DNA from: Metellina segmentata | Lineage: Eukaryota; Arthropoda; Arachnida; Araneae; Tetragnathidae | Assembly: GCA_947359465.1 (NCBI GenBank) | Contig: OX375872.1 | Location: 5,144,741-5,208,740 of the forward strand | Direction of reading: 5' to 3' | Length of the DNA: 64,000 nucleotides | Shown: piece after piece, positions 34,605-46,090 of the stretch | Layout: the number at the start of each line of letters is the position of its first letter | How positions within the stretch are numbered: position 1 is the stretch's first letter | Notes under the pieces: model-generated | The model's input: the letters and a program-made list of their open reading frames with translations, nothing else | Database searches by the model: none | What the model was told of the DNA's origin: nothing | Position numbers and translations under genes: made by a program

Positions 34605-36382
34605 TAACTTATTACATATGACCCTGCATTCTCATACTTTACATCGAAATCAAATGCATAAAAAATTCAACAAAACTGTAATTAGAAGCAAAAAATATCA
34701 ACTTCATGTACAAAAATAACATTATTAGTTACACAAATTGTATACCACAAGTTCTATCGCCGACCTCAAGGCGACGAAACGGCGGTATTCGCAGTGTTCA
34801 AAAATTACGACGCCAGTGTTCTTTATTCAAGTACAATTTCGGTGAATATGATTAATTCGTTTCTCAAAAGTACTCATAATCGCGCATCTTAAATAGGACA
34901 AACAATAATAGTTCCTGTTTAAGTTATCAAAATTTCCACGAGATTTCCAGAATTAAAAAGTTTCCTGGGAATTCCCCGATTTCCCAGGTTCTGTTTCCAT
35001 GTTCACCCTGCTCACTCGCGGCGCAAGTTTGTTATGCGCATGCGCGAAACACGGAGCGAGAGAAAATATTCCCCCTAAATCTAGATTAAGAAAGGTAAAA
35101 ACTACCACTTGTTTAAACTTTAATTTATTCTGTAAATACATACAAAATATATGTAATGGAAAGTAACAACTAGTCACTTTACCAGGATTTTGCACAAACA
35201 GTTCTTTAAAAATATACAACTATTTAAAATACACATTTTGCAGCAGCAGAGAATCCCCCGACTAGAATTTTATCAAATGAGGCAGTTGGAAAATACAACA
35301 TAAGGCATGGGGAAAGGAATTGTCGTGTGGATTACCAGCATATCACAGTAAACCTTCCATACGTTAACATTACTGCTAAATAGAATCTGATCACCAACAG
35401 CTTTCTACAAATATTTCCTTAGTGTTCCAATGACATTACAGCATTGTACAAAAGGGTGGAAGAAAAACAAATACATCAAAAGCATACATGGAAAAGTACG
35501 AAACAATTGAAGAAAAATATTAAAAAATTGAAAACAAATAAAAAGTTTGTTGCGATTTCAGATGAAACAATGTGTCACAATAAAATGTTCAAAGTACAAT
35601 TATAGGGCGGCTCCGTTGAAGGCCAAAGATTTTTTATCGCACAAGGCTGCTATCATGTACGTCAACGGCCATAGGTGATTATTTGTTCTGCTGTTGCTCC
35701 AGAATTGTGGAGGTGCTTTGTTTACATTTTAACACATATCACCTAATTTAGACTCGTCTATAACCGCAACTCAAAGCTAAAACAATTAGTCCAGAAGAGT
35801 TTATTCTTTAAACCGATTTAGATTACTAATTAAACAAGGTGATTCCGCAAGTGTCGTCTTTAGAGTGAATTCTAAGTTGATACCGAAAGCAGTTGGTTGG
35901 ATCTTGGGGTTTTATGGTCCAAACACAGACAAGCCGCGCCAAGTGTAAGATAAAACGATACAAAGTATTTTTATAAAAGTTTTAAAAGAGGGGGTAAAAA
36001 TGAAGCGGAAGAATTTTTATCAGAATAAAAGTTTAAAACCATGATCAAAAATTTGTATTGAAAATTAATGTACCAAAGTGATGAGTTAAAATATGTTGAC
36101 TATATAGTAAAGTGAAGAATAACTTAAAAGGTACATTTTGAATTAAAAAAATATTTAGATGAGATGTAAAAAACCAACTGAAAATAAAAACGCGAAAGTT
36201 TAATGGGGATTTTCCTCAACCAAATCATTTGTTAAAATTGTATTTAAAAAAACATTTTAGGCGCAATGATGATTAAAAGCAGGAAAATGAAATAGTTGAC
36301 AACAATGAATTTATGTATGACAGCTTGAATTGTACAAATGTATTTCCCCCAAGTCCTACTCAAAGGAGACACAAAAATGTCA
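34605..36382. other. No gene identified
   Basis: AT-rich. A stretch at about 34755-34840 has locally higher GC, with ACTGGCGTCG and AATAAAG on the - strand. It vaguely recalls an LTR end but cannot be supported. Short open frames such as 34953-35219 (-) have no recognisable content. Confidence 0.4.
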
Positions 36383-37474
36383 TGTACACCCGTCAAAACA
36401 AAAAACCGATCGCACAATTTACATCACAGAAAACGAAGGTATTAATCGATAGGTAATACTTAAAAATACTACTAAGGGGCCGTCTTCATATTAAATTGGG
36501 TGCTTGCTCCAATAATTTCAATACGAACCCCATCTTTTATCACAAATTTGGATTCTACACAAAATTTCAGGCGGATTTGATAAAAAAAATAATGAAAAAC
36601 GGCGTAAAATTGACCGAGAAAATCTATGAAAACCATTGAGGGAGAGTATAAATGTTCGGAATTCAATCACATTATAAATATTAATAAAGACGTGTAGTGG
36701 CCGTGGCAGTAAATGACCTTTTGCAGGCGCCTTGGTATAGAGTCCATTAAGATGGTGACAAAGTGAGAATTCATTCTGACTGATTTTCTTGATCTGTTGA
36801 GTTTTCTTGATCTGACTGAGGATCCGTTGGCAGAAATTTCTGTTTTCACTATGTGAACCATCCCCAATAACGATAATAATCATCGAATTTTGCAAAACGT
36901 CTCACTGCGCTACTAATTATGCACGTAATGATCTGGAATTTGGAATTCCGATGTTTCAGAAACAGTTTAATTACATGGTATCAAAATTACCCATGTTTCC
37001 ATAATTTTTATAAATATTAATTTCATAATTGATAAAAAATAGTAAATTAAGTTGGATAATTAAAATGTTTATAGATTGTGTTTGGGTAACAAAGGATGAA
37101 AAAAGAATTTCCAAGAAAAATTAATGTTTGTAGTAAATATAACAATAAACGTGAAACACCAATTTAACATTAGGAGATCTAATTTTCAAACACTTAGAAA
37201 TCGATGAAAAATTCAATAAAAATGCTGAACTTTTTTTATTTCAACTTGAAATTGTGTGTAGAATCCAAATTTGTGATAAAAGATGGAGGTTCCTATTGAA
37301 ATTATCGGATCAAGCACCCAATTTAATATGAAGACCTTAGATAAATTTTAAGTATTGATATTTGTAGAAAACATTCATCCCCATCGATTGCTACCTTCCG
37401 TTTTGTTCTGTGATGGAAATTGTGCAATTGCGATCGGGTGAGTAGTTTTTTTTTTTTTTTTTGACGGGTGTACA
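36383..37474. mobile_element. Anonymous 1.09-kb element with long terminal inverted repeats
   Basis: Both ends read TGTACACCCGTCAAAA inwards. Similarity between inverted arms continues with gaps for roughly 200 bp, including CCGATCGCA, CACAATTT and CATCACAGA blocks. An inner stretch has TCTTCATATTAAATTGGGTG at 36484 and its inverse near 37330. TCA flanks both ends, a possible 3-bp target duplication. The centre has no transposase-like frame, so it is presumably non-autonomous. Confidence 0.7.
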
Positions 37475-39952
37475 TCAAAGAATTAGTACAATTACTGAAA
37501 GTTGCTTTATATTTTATTAAATAAAATAACATCTAAGGACTACTAAAAACAAGAGATCAATTAAAATCACGATTTACATTTTTTTTTTTACCATTGTATA
37601 TTGAAAGTTGATCTAAATAAGTAAAAATATGCTCGTTCTCTGTACCACTTAGAATGACCCTTTTCAATTGAAACTTATCTTTTTGACTCGCAAATTTTAA
37701 ATTGACAAGCAATTTCCCTTTTCTGTCACTCGCTTTCAGCAGAGGTTGTTTTGTGAGGTCAGCCTGTATAGAGTAGCCCAGATTTCATTTTGGAGGCCCG
37801 TAGTTAGAAATAGAATTTATGCTAAATAAAGATCTAGATTGTGTTACAATTAAGTTCTAGTCTTTACGTCATACATTTTGTTAATAGATCCATTTTAAAG
37901 TAAGGTATTATGAAAGTTACACATCTTTCTAGAAATGCAATTGTCACAAAACTGCTAATGACCGTTAGCTACTACTGTATCTAGATAGAATATTTTCAAC
38001 ACTCAAAACAAGTTGAGTAAGAAAATTAATATATAAGCAGGACAATTAGTTTAGCACAACAGGGTTCGTAGGTAGTTTGTTCCAAATAAAAATTAAGCAC
38101 ACTTCATGGGACAGTGCTTACCACCTCTTCTGAAGGAATTAAATAACAATGCAAATGACCCATAAACGAACCATCTTCAAAATAAAAAGGGGAAAAATGA
38201 ATGAAAAGTAAACAACTGTATGCTGCTGTTAACCGATTTGATATTTGTACAGCTGCTATATTTAGAGATATTCCACAAAAAGAGAACTTGTCTTTTTCTG
38301 GATGAAAGACCCTGATTAATTCAGAGGAGGAACAAAAATTCGCCGAGAAAAATTCAAACCTGGTATATTTTGATAAAATGTAAGAACTTTTACGGAACAA
38401 ACTTTAAGCATTTGTCAGGACCCTTATTTTTGAAAATAAAAAATAACCAATTTTAAGAAATGTAGGAACCCTGCCTAAGGACTAATTTTTAAGATAGAAT
38501 TTTGTTCTACTTTACTTAAATGTTTGTTGTCAATATCTGGAATTTCAAGGATTATATCTTTGCTTTATGAACAATTCAAATGATGGGATTAATGTTCTTT
38601 TTGCATGTCTGTCGTTTACAAATTGAAGCAAAAAGGCAATAAATTAATTTAAATAAAAACTCCTTTCAATAAAACAACTATGACAAAAATAAAAGAATGC
38701 TGTTTTTCTTATAAAAATAAGGACTTTTCACACCCTGCTAAATACATTTAGTGACATGATTTTTTTCATCCCTGCAAAAAATAGATCAGTTAGAATTATG
38801 AACCAATATAGCAAATATTAGATTCACTATAGGAAATAGCTGAACATTTTCTTTAAAATATAAAAAAGTTGATATCCATACTTTTCTTAAACATTAATTT
38901 AAAAGTTAATATATTAATATCACAGATGTTAAAATTGTAACACTTTGAAGGAATAATAGTAATTATTTGAAACTCGGAGTATACAAGAAATATGACTTGA
39001 AACTTGCTAATGCTAAATTTTGATCAATTCAAAATTTAGCATCAAACTTGGGTATTGTGATTCCAAATCATGAAGTTTTTACGATTTCATGAAGATAGTC
39101 CATTATGCAAATTTTATGCAGATAAATTAAAGACATTATTCTCTATTATTTAGTACTTTTGAATTTGCTCTATTATGAACAATGCATGAATAAAGGTATC
39201 TCTTCTCCCCAAAGCTAAACACAAACTCCCATAAGCAGCTGCTATCAGAAATTATCTATAGTGGCAACATACAAATTTGGCTGAATTGTATTACTTTACC
39301 TGATATTTATAAACTGAAATTTTAGGAGCTTTGTGTAACTTATGGAAACAAAATTCTTTAAAGCACAGTTCAAACACACTAATAAAACAAAATGATAATT
39401 AATACATTGTATTTCAAAGTAGCCTTTCATATGATCAAATCATTAATTTGTCAGTCAAAACTTGTTTCTTCATGTGATTGGAACATGGAACAAAAAATTG
39501 ACAGGCGTTTGTGGCAATCTTATTTTCAATAGTGCTTTGATAACAATGAATAATTTAGTTGACAATCGAATATAGATACTTACATATTTTAAAATACGGA
39601 TCTCTCATACATATAAATCTAATACACGTAAAATGAAGCATATATATACTGATAAATATACACGCATAAGATTTTTTTACAGCATTTAGCCCAATACATA
39701 ATTTATAAAATTAATTAAGAGCATGGTTTATTAAACATTTCTATTAAAAAACTAACAAAATATTAGAGTAAAATTTTACTAGACTAATTAATTCCTATTG
39801 AAAAATCTGTGTTAGACTTATTGGACCTGACAGGTACATCTGAAGGTAAAAGGCAATATAAAATTTGTTAATATAATTTTATATTAAAATAATGCTAGAT
39901 TTATATGCAGTTAGTTTTGACTTACTGGAATTGTATTCAAAATGCATATACT
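37475..39952. other. AT-rich stretch without identified genes
   Basis: Nothing recognisable. GTAGGAACCCTGCC near 38462 resembles the inverted end of the 46.5-50.0 kb repeat and may be a lone terminus. A 98-residue open frame at 38104-38400 (-) has no family resemblance I can see. Confidence 0.4.
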
Positions 39953-39960
39953 CCCTAGGG

Positions 39961-42063
39961 CAGGGGTCGGCATCCTGCGGCTCTTTTGATGTAAAATTGC
40001 GGCTCTCCAGTTCCATACGAAAAAATTAATAATTTAAAAACAAAACCCTTAAAAATAAGAATATATTTTTAAGTACCTAATTTCTCAATAGCTTCTATTT
40101 TCATAATCGTTAAATACAAATCTCTACGCTTAACATGACCGTATTGAGATAAATTTGAACTATTGTTTTTTTCTTAGAGATAAGACTCCGTGACCATGTT
40201 TATCTTTTAGCGAATTGCATTCCATTTCCGTCTCACCCAAACAGCCACCGTCTAGAATCTAGACAACACGTCTAGATGATGACATGGTGAGATCTCAGAT
40301 GATGAGTACGTCAAAGATTGTTTTATACGTGCATCTGAAGAACTGTTTTGTAATTTTAAAAACAAAGCAGAAATCATCAAAAAAAATCAAAGATTTGTCA
40401 TTATCTGCTAAAACAGTACACGATAGAACTGCTAAAATGTCTTCAAATGTAACACATATGCAAGTGGAAGACATTCAACTGGCTTCTTCCTTATCACTTG
40501 CTATAGTTGAGTCTTGCGACATAAAAGATACGGCACAAGTTACCCTTTTCGTCAGGTATATGTTGTCCCAAGGACCAAAAGAAGAACTGCTAGGATTGCT
40601 ACCGTTCTCAGGGCAAATTCGTGGAGAAGATATAGTAAATGCTCTGCAAAAATGCCTGGAAGACAATGGAATCGATATAAATAAAATCGTTTCTATAGCA
40701 ACTGATGGAGCCAGAAGTATGACAGGAATACCCCCCCCCCCCATAGAGGGGTAACATCAATTCTTCAGAAAAAATAAAGCACGAAATTCTAACGTTTCAT
40801 TGCATAATTCATCAATAAGCGCTTTGTGCCCAAACATTTCCTGCGGAAATAGTTGAGGTCATGAACTTAATAATTAAGATTATTAACATCATCTTGGCAA
40901 AAGCACACTACCATTGCCAGTTTAAAGATTTCCTCGAAGAAATAGAAAACCATTTTTCTGACATACTTCTGCACAATAAAGTACGATGGCTTTCCAGAGG
41001 TAACGTATTGCAACGTTTTGCTATGTGCTTGAGTGAAATAAAAACATTCTTCAATGAAAAAAGCATTGACCATCCCGAACTGGAAGAAGACAAATGGCTG
41101 CAAAAATTCAGCTTCATGGTAGATACCACAATGAAACTAAATGAATTAAATCTAAAACTGCAAGGAAAGGGCAACCCAGCCTACGCCTTGCTTGAAGAAG
41201 TAGTTAGTTTCGAAAAAAAAATTCTTCTTTTGGTTGAAGACATGTAGAGCGGTAAATTACTTCATTTTAAAAATCTGAAGCAATATCGCGATGAAACCAA
41301 TGCAACTATTGACACAAATTACTTCAGCATAGCTTTAGCTGAGAGATTCAAGAAATTCAAAACAAACAAAAGTACTCTAGCGTTCATAGTAAATCCTCTC
41401 AACACAAATGAGATCAACATTGAGCCATTTGGAATTGATGCTGGATCGCTTCAAATGCAATTGCTAGATTTGAAAACCAAAGACTTGTGGAGTGGCAAGT
41501 TCACAGAACTCAAGAGCAAGTTGGAAGAGTTGGAGGTCCAGAAATGCATGTACACCGCGCAGCACAAGTGGACAGCTCTAAAAGAAATTCTGCGAGTTGA
41601 GGCCCTTATATTCGGCGCATGTAATAGTCTTCCAGAATACTACAGTGAGGTGAAGAAGTTGGCATATGGAGTGCTGACGATCTTCGGGTCGACATATTCG
41701 TGCGAGCAAGCGTTCTCTTGCATGAATATAATTAGTAAAGTTAGAAGTCAACTAACAAATAAAAATCTAGTCGTGCTTGAAACTTAAAACAACAAGTTAT
41801 AAGCCAGATTTAATCAAACTTTCAAAAGGCATGCTAAGCCAATGCTCCCATTGATGTAACTATCTATATTTGTGTTTTTAAATGAAAAAATATTATTCCG
41901 TATTTAAAGACATTTATTTTAAATCAAAGATCAAATATATGTAAGCAAATACTATAATATTGAAACGAAAATTTGTGTGTGGTTATAGTGGCTCTTTAAA
42001 ATCTGGAAAATTTTATAAATTGTAACTTTTGGCTCTTCCGTTTCAATAGGTTGCCGACCCCTG
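39961..42063 (+). mobile_element. hAT transposon with palindromic 8-bp target duplication
   Basis: Termini CAGGGGTCGGCATCCT and, inverted, CAGGGGTCGGCAACCT, one mismatch in 16. A perfect 8-bp duplication CCCTAGGG flanks it (39953-39960, 42064-42071). It carries a transposase pseudogene on the + strand. The intact duplication suggests a younger insertion than the hAT at 23818-26643. Confidence 0.9.
40284..41787 (+). pseudogene. hAT transposase, inactivated
   Basis: Segments in order: 40284-40730 with [14 protein letters not shown] (catalytic Asp), then CIIHQ followed by a TAA stop (40815-40817) and ALCAQ. Next is 40861-41244 with [15 protein letters not shown], ended by a TAG at 41245-41247. 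The last, at about 41260-41787, ends in a hATC block (GSTYSCEQAFSCMNIISKVR). A run of eleven C at about 40731-40741 lies where the frame is lost, a likely slippage site. The N-terminal BED finger expected upstream is not visible. Same group as the 24-26 kb pseudogene. Confidence 0.8.
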
Positions 42064-42071
42064 CCCTAGGG

Positions 42072-42757
42072 ATATCACAGGATATGCAGGTGTTAGATTT
42101 TAATAAGATTGAAATGTGTTTTTTGACAAATTTGGGATAATTTGAAATTTATATTATTTTAAATAAAAGTTTGGAGAATAATAATTTAGGCAAATACAAT
42201 GCTTTATTTTCTTAGAGTGTATAGGGAAATTAGAAAAAATATTAATTTAAAACTTCAGTATACTTTTTTAACTTACAAATAGAAAAAAAATAGAGTCATA
42301 TTTTATAAATAAAAATTAAATGCTATTTTTAACAAACTAACATTAGAAATATCATTTATGAAAGGAATAAGATTTTGTTCAAGTGCTGCGATAGGGGCAC
42401 AATAAAAAAAAATAACTCGTGGTGGAAATAAATGTTACAGTGTAGAAAATTATTCTTTCCAGTAGCAAATTTGCCACATCTTTTGATTCACTACTCGACC
42501 ACTAGATGGTAAAAGTGTTTAAATGGCATGCTTTGATAAAAACATGCTAATGTTGAGTCACTATGCAGTCCAGGAACCTACATCATACAGAATGGTTGTA
42601 CAGTCCTCAGAAAAATGAAGAAAAGTAGAAAAGAACAAGATTGATGAATATTGAAATATTCAAACGATTTAGATCAAAGGAAAAACAGTAAAAGTAATTG
42701 ATGGACTGAAAATAGTCGATAAAATCATGATACTTAATACATTTTTTTTCAGCATAC

Positions 42758-42804
<47 letters not shown>

Positions 42805-44459
42805 ACTTTTACTCATTTAAATATGAGAACAGAACTACAATTATAAAAAACCCAGAAAATACAATTAAAATAAACGAATTTTCATCTGTAAGATAGATCA
42901 CATAATACACTAAATCTTTTTCAAAGAAAAGTAAAAAGCTGTGAAACGTTTATGAAATGAAATACTGCTATTATTCACTTGATTTTTTCAAGTCTCGTCA
43001 TTAAAAAAAACACATGAAATTGAAAGCTTTTCAAAATGAAAAGTTTGTGACCCTGAGGGCCATGCATAATCAGAGCTCCAACCAGCAAGGATTTTAATAA
43101 ATTTTAGCCTTCTTCAAAAATATAACGTTTTCTAGGATTCTTTCAACAATAGATGTAAGCTATATAATCAATAATTATGTTTTGGATTAAATGCAATAGC
43201 ACACTTCTACAAAATCTCACGACACTCACAGTTCAATACAAGTTGAAAATAAACATCCAATAAGGTGAACTAAATATGAATATGGGGTTATCTTGTTAGT
43301 TGGTCATAATAAATTGACATTGTTGACCTTTGTATGAACAAAACCAAATTAATGTTCACTATATATATTCATATTAAATTTATTTATAACAATCATTTAT
43401 AGTACTACCATTGGTATTTTAAATTCTGAAACTTAATTGTCATTTTCAAAACAAAATAAAAAGTAATACCACCGTAAGAGATTCCAATGTGTTGGAATCA
43501 TGGACGTGTCCAAATTCAGTTGCAAAAGCATTTAAACAGTTATATTTTAATCTCGACACACTTAACTTCAGCTCAAAGAAATTAACTGAAAATTATGTGT
43601 TTTCTAAGTTAATTTAAATTTTAGTCAACATGGGAAAGAACATATTGTACCCAAACACATTAGAATCGGAAAGAGGTCTAAGTACACGAGTGGGCTCCAA
43701 GATGTCACAGCTTGCACAATCAATTTAAACTGGTAATCTTTACATAAATATACATATTCAAGTCATTTTCTCTACCGAAAATAAACTGTTCTACTAGATT
43801 GAGTCTGAACAGGAAAAGTACATGACTTTAATCTCTTTGCTATAAGTATGTTATGAAAGGAATGTACTAAACTAAAATGATTATTTTGAAATTGCAGCTT
43901 GATTTTCTTTTGGTCTCTTTCAAAGCTTTCCCACAGTATAATAGTGGTTACAAATTTTTTAAACATCAAGCAATGATTTAATGATTGATAACTAAAGTAG
44001 AACATAGAATTTCACTCCCAGTTTTAAATAAATAATAATTATAACTGATATTAAATGGATATAATGTGTACATTTTTATTTGTTGAAAAATTTTATCAAG
44101 CTAACTGGCTTTCATATGAAAACTAATTTACTTAGTTCTCCAAACATTCAAATATGCATATGTATGACAGCATTGTAATACTAAAATAATCAATGTATCA
44201 AAATATTATACTGTCTAAACAGTTCAATTTGCCATCACATTACAGTATTTATGTAATTTGATGACATAAAACAAACTTGGTCCAATAAAATAAATTTAAC
44301 ACCATTTCTCATTTTCTGGAAAGACATTTGATACAATTCAGGTAAAAGCAAAAGCACTGAAATAAAATCTAAGCAATTCAATATTTCAAGTCAAATAAAG
44401 TTTTATACTGATCTTTCATTTCTCATCTGTTCACCACAGAAAAGGTTAAGTGTCATTCA
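42072..44459. other. AT-rich stretch with a TA/CATA microsatellite
   Basis: No genes seen. A microsatellite of CATA then TA units lies at about 42752-42801. CCACTAGATGGTAAAAG at about 42498 resembles the CTAGATGGCG SINE core but is too short to call. Confidence 0.45.
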
Positions 44460-45049
44460 TCTCTACTATTGTAAAAGGAAGAGTTTGTCTCGGTATGTTC
44501 ATTGTGTCCAGACAAATCTATAGCACTTACAACCATGAAATTTGGCACAAGTAGTCCTAAAGGTGACTGAATGATGCACCTCAAAGCCCAAATTTTAAAA
44601 TTAAATCTAGAACAATCTTTTAATTAATTTATTACCTTTTTCCCTATATGATACTTTTGAACACACACCGACTTTCCACGCTGTTATTTTTATGAATGAT
44701 GTCACTAATTTTCCTTTGACTTCATTGGTTTTTAATTTTTAAATTTCATTTCCTTAAAGGATAGTAAATTAGAATTAACTTTGTTTGATTTGAGTCACAA
44801 TCAAGTACAGTCGTTCAGGTTGTATTGTTTCTTGCTATTTTAAAAGCATAACTTACTTTTGAATTTGTATAATTTCTACAATTTCTTGTTTTTTACTTTA
44901 AGACTTTTTGATAGTATAGCAATAGTTAATTTTTAACATTTATGCAATTTTTTGTTTATTACTGTATATTTTGGCTTTGTTGGAATCAGAGAGGTTGACG
45001 TTTTAAAAGCATAACTTTGTCTTGAGCAACGCTGTGCGGGTACTGCTAG
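44460..45049 (+). mobile_element. Complete non-autonomous Helitron
   Basis: Begins TCTCTACTATTGTAAAAGG and ends GCGGGTACTGCTAG. It sits between host A (44459) and T (45050) without target duplication, exactly as Helitrons insert. The 3' end has the short GC-rich hairpin region (GCAACGCTGTGC) just before CTAG. The internal marker GGCACAAGTAGTCCTAAAGG is shared with the 60.65-kb copy and, in diverged form, with copies A-C. No RepHel coding sequence is present. Confidence 0.8.
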
Positions 45050-45625
45050 TTTATTCTAAAACAAGATGCTGTTCATACATATAGCTCTGTTCCCATCAGG
45101 ATTTTAAAAGTTGATTTTGGGTAAAAATGTATGATTATGTGAAGTACTGAAATTTTTATGATAATTACTATTTAGTAGCTCCTTTTATAATTTCCTGGGT
45201 TTCACAAATAGCTTTCTAATCTGACACACTGAAACTTTTGATACTTCTCTAACAATATCAGAGATATAGTGAAATATCGTTAATTCTGTACCATTGTTTT
45301 GACACTTTAACATTGATACTTTGTGACAACTTCAACATTTTGTAAAACTGACAGTAAATCTTATTTTAATTCATTGCAGATGACTTATGTTAGACATCAA
45401 AAATAAAAATGTTTGCACACTTGGAAAAGTTACTATTCAATATACCTGTGCATATGTAGATAAGCACATGTCATTTAATGGCTTATACATTCAAAATAGT
45501 TTTCTAGCTCATAATTCAATAAGTCTTGTTCACGATACTGCACAGAATCGTAAGTTAATACTATAAATATGAATAATTCTAAAACAAAATGGACACATAT
45601 AATTTGTTTATATACAGTAAATAGG
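45050..45625 (-). other. Probable 3' UTR of FAK (start of)
   Basis: AT-rich non-coding sequence following the FAK stop codon on the - strand. No clear canonical polyadenylation signal was found close to the stop. An AATAAA complement occurs at about 45051, next to the Helitron edge, so the true end is undetermined. Confidence 0.35.
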
Positions 45626-46090
45626 TTAAGTTACATCATAACCACTATCATTTGTATCATCAACAAATAATTTGGAAGTAAGTGACAGTCGAGAATCATC
45701 AGTAGAATCACCAGATATAAAACTACTTGGTTGTCTTGATTGAGTACCATTACCTGATGATCGAGATGTATTTGATACAGCTGAACTTGAAAATGCTACA
45801 CAACTTACAGGCCTAGAATTAGGGATTGTTGTTTGTTTTTTTAAAGACTGTGAAGAAAACAAACTATCTCTAGTTGGAGTAGTGTCTGCACTTAATGAAT
45901 TTAGGCGAATTCTAACCGAGTCAACTGCATCAAGCAAGTGCTTTGCATCCATTGCTAGAACATGAGCAGCAGAAAGCATTCCTTTCCGATACTCACCATC
46001 AAGGGTAGTTTTAGAATATTTTTGAGCTTGTTGCATAGATTCTACTAAAGATGCCATATCTTTACTCAATACCTTATGGGCCATTTGAAT
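45626..46090 (-). CDS. FAK: Focal adhesion kinase, last exon: C-terminal half of FAT domain and Ser-rich tail
   Basis: Acceptor TTATCCACAG then ATTCAAATGG at 46090, running to TAA at 45626-45628 (154 codons plus stop). Residues IQMAHKVLSKDMASLVESM and YRKGMLSAAHVLAMDAKHLL match the third and fourth helices of the focal adhesion targeting domain, which binds paxillin and talin at integrin adhesions. After the last helix there is a tail of about 85 Ser/Thr-rich residues ending DSGYDVT. Vertebrate FAK ends about ten residues after that helix, so the tail is an extension. The ATG inside (46084) is not a start; the exon continues from the one at 56265-56345 across a 10.2-kb intron. Confidence 0.93.
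   Translation of the reverse strand: MQMAHKVLSKDMASLVESMQQAQKYSKTTLDGEYRKGMLSAAHVLAMDAKHLLDAVDSVRIRLNSLSADTTPTRDSLFSSQSLKKQTTIPNSRPVSCVAFSSSAVSNTSRSSGNGTQSRQPSSFISGDSTDDSRLSLTSKLFVDDTNDSGYDVT

Noticed and set aside
36472..36895. Open frames on the - strand in the inverted-repeat element
   Set aside because: Short, overlapping and without transposase motifs; chance frames.
38104..38400. 98-residue open frame on the - strand, possibly a small gene
   Set aside because: No recognisable motif, splice context or repeat; it occurs in otherwise featureless AT-rich DNA.
42752..42801. CATA/TA tract resembling a CRISPR-like repeat array
   Set aside because: Simple microsatellite without spacers; the genome is eukaryotic.
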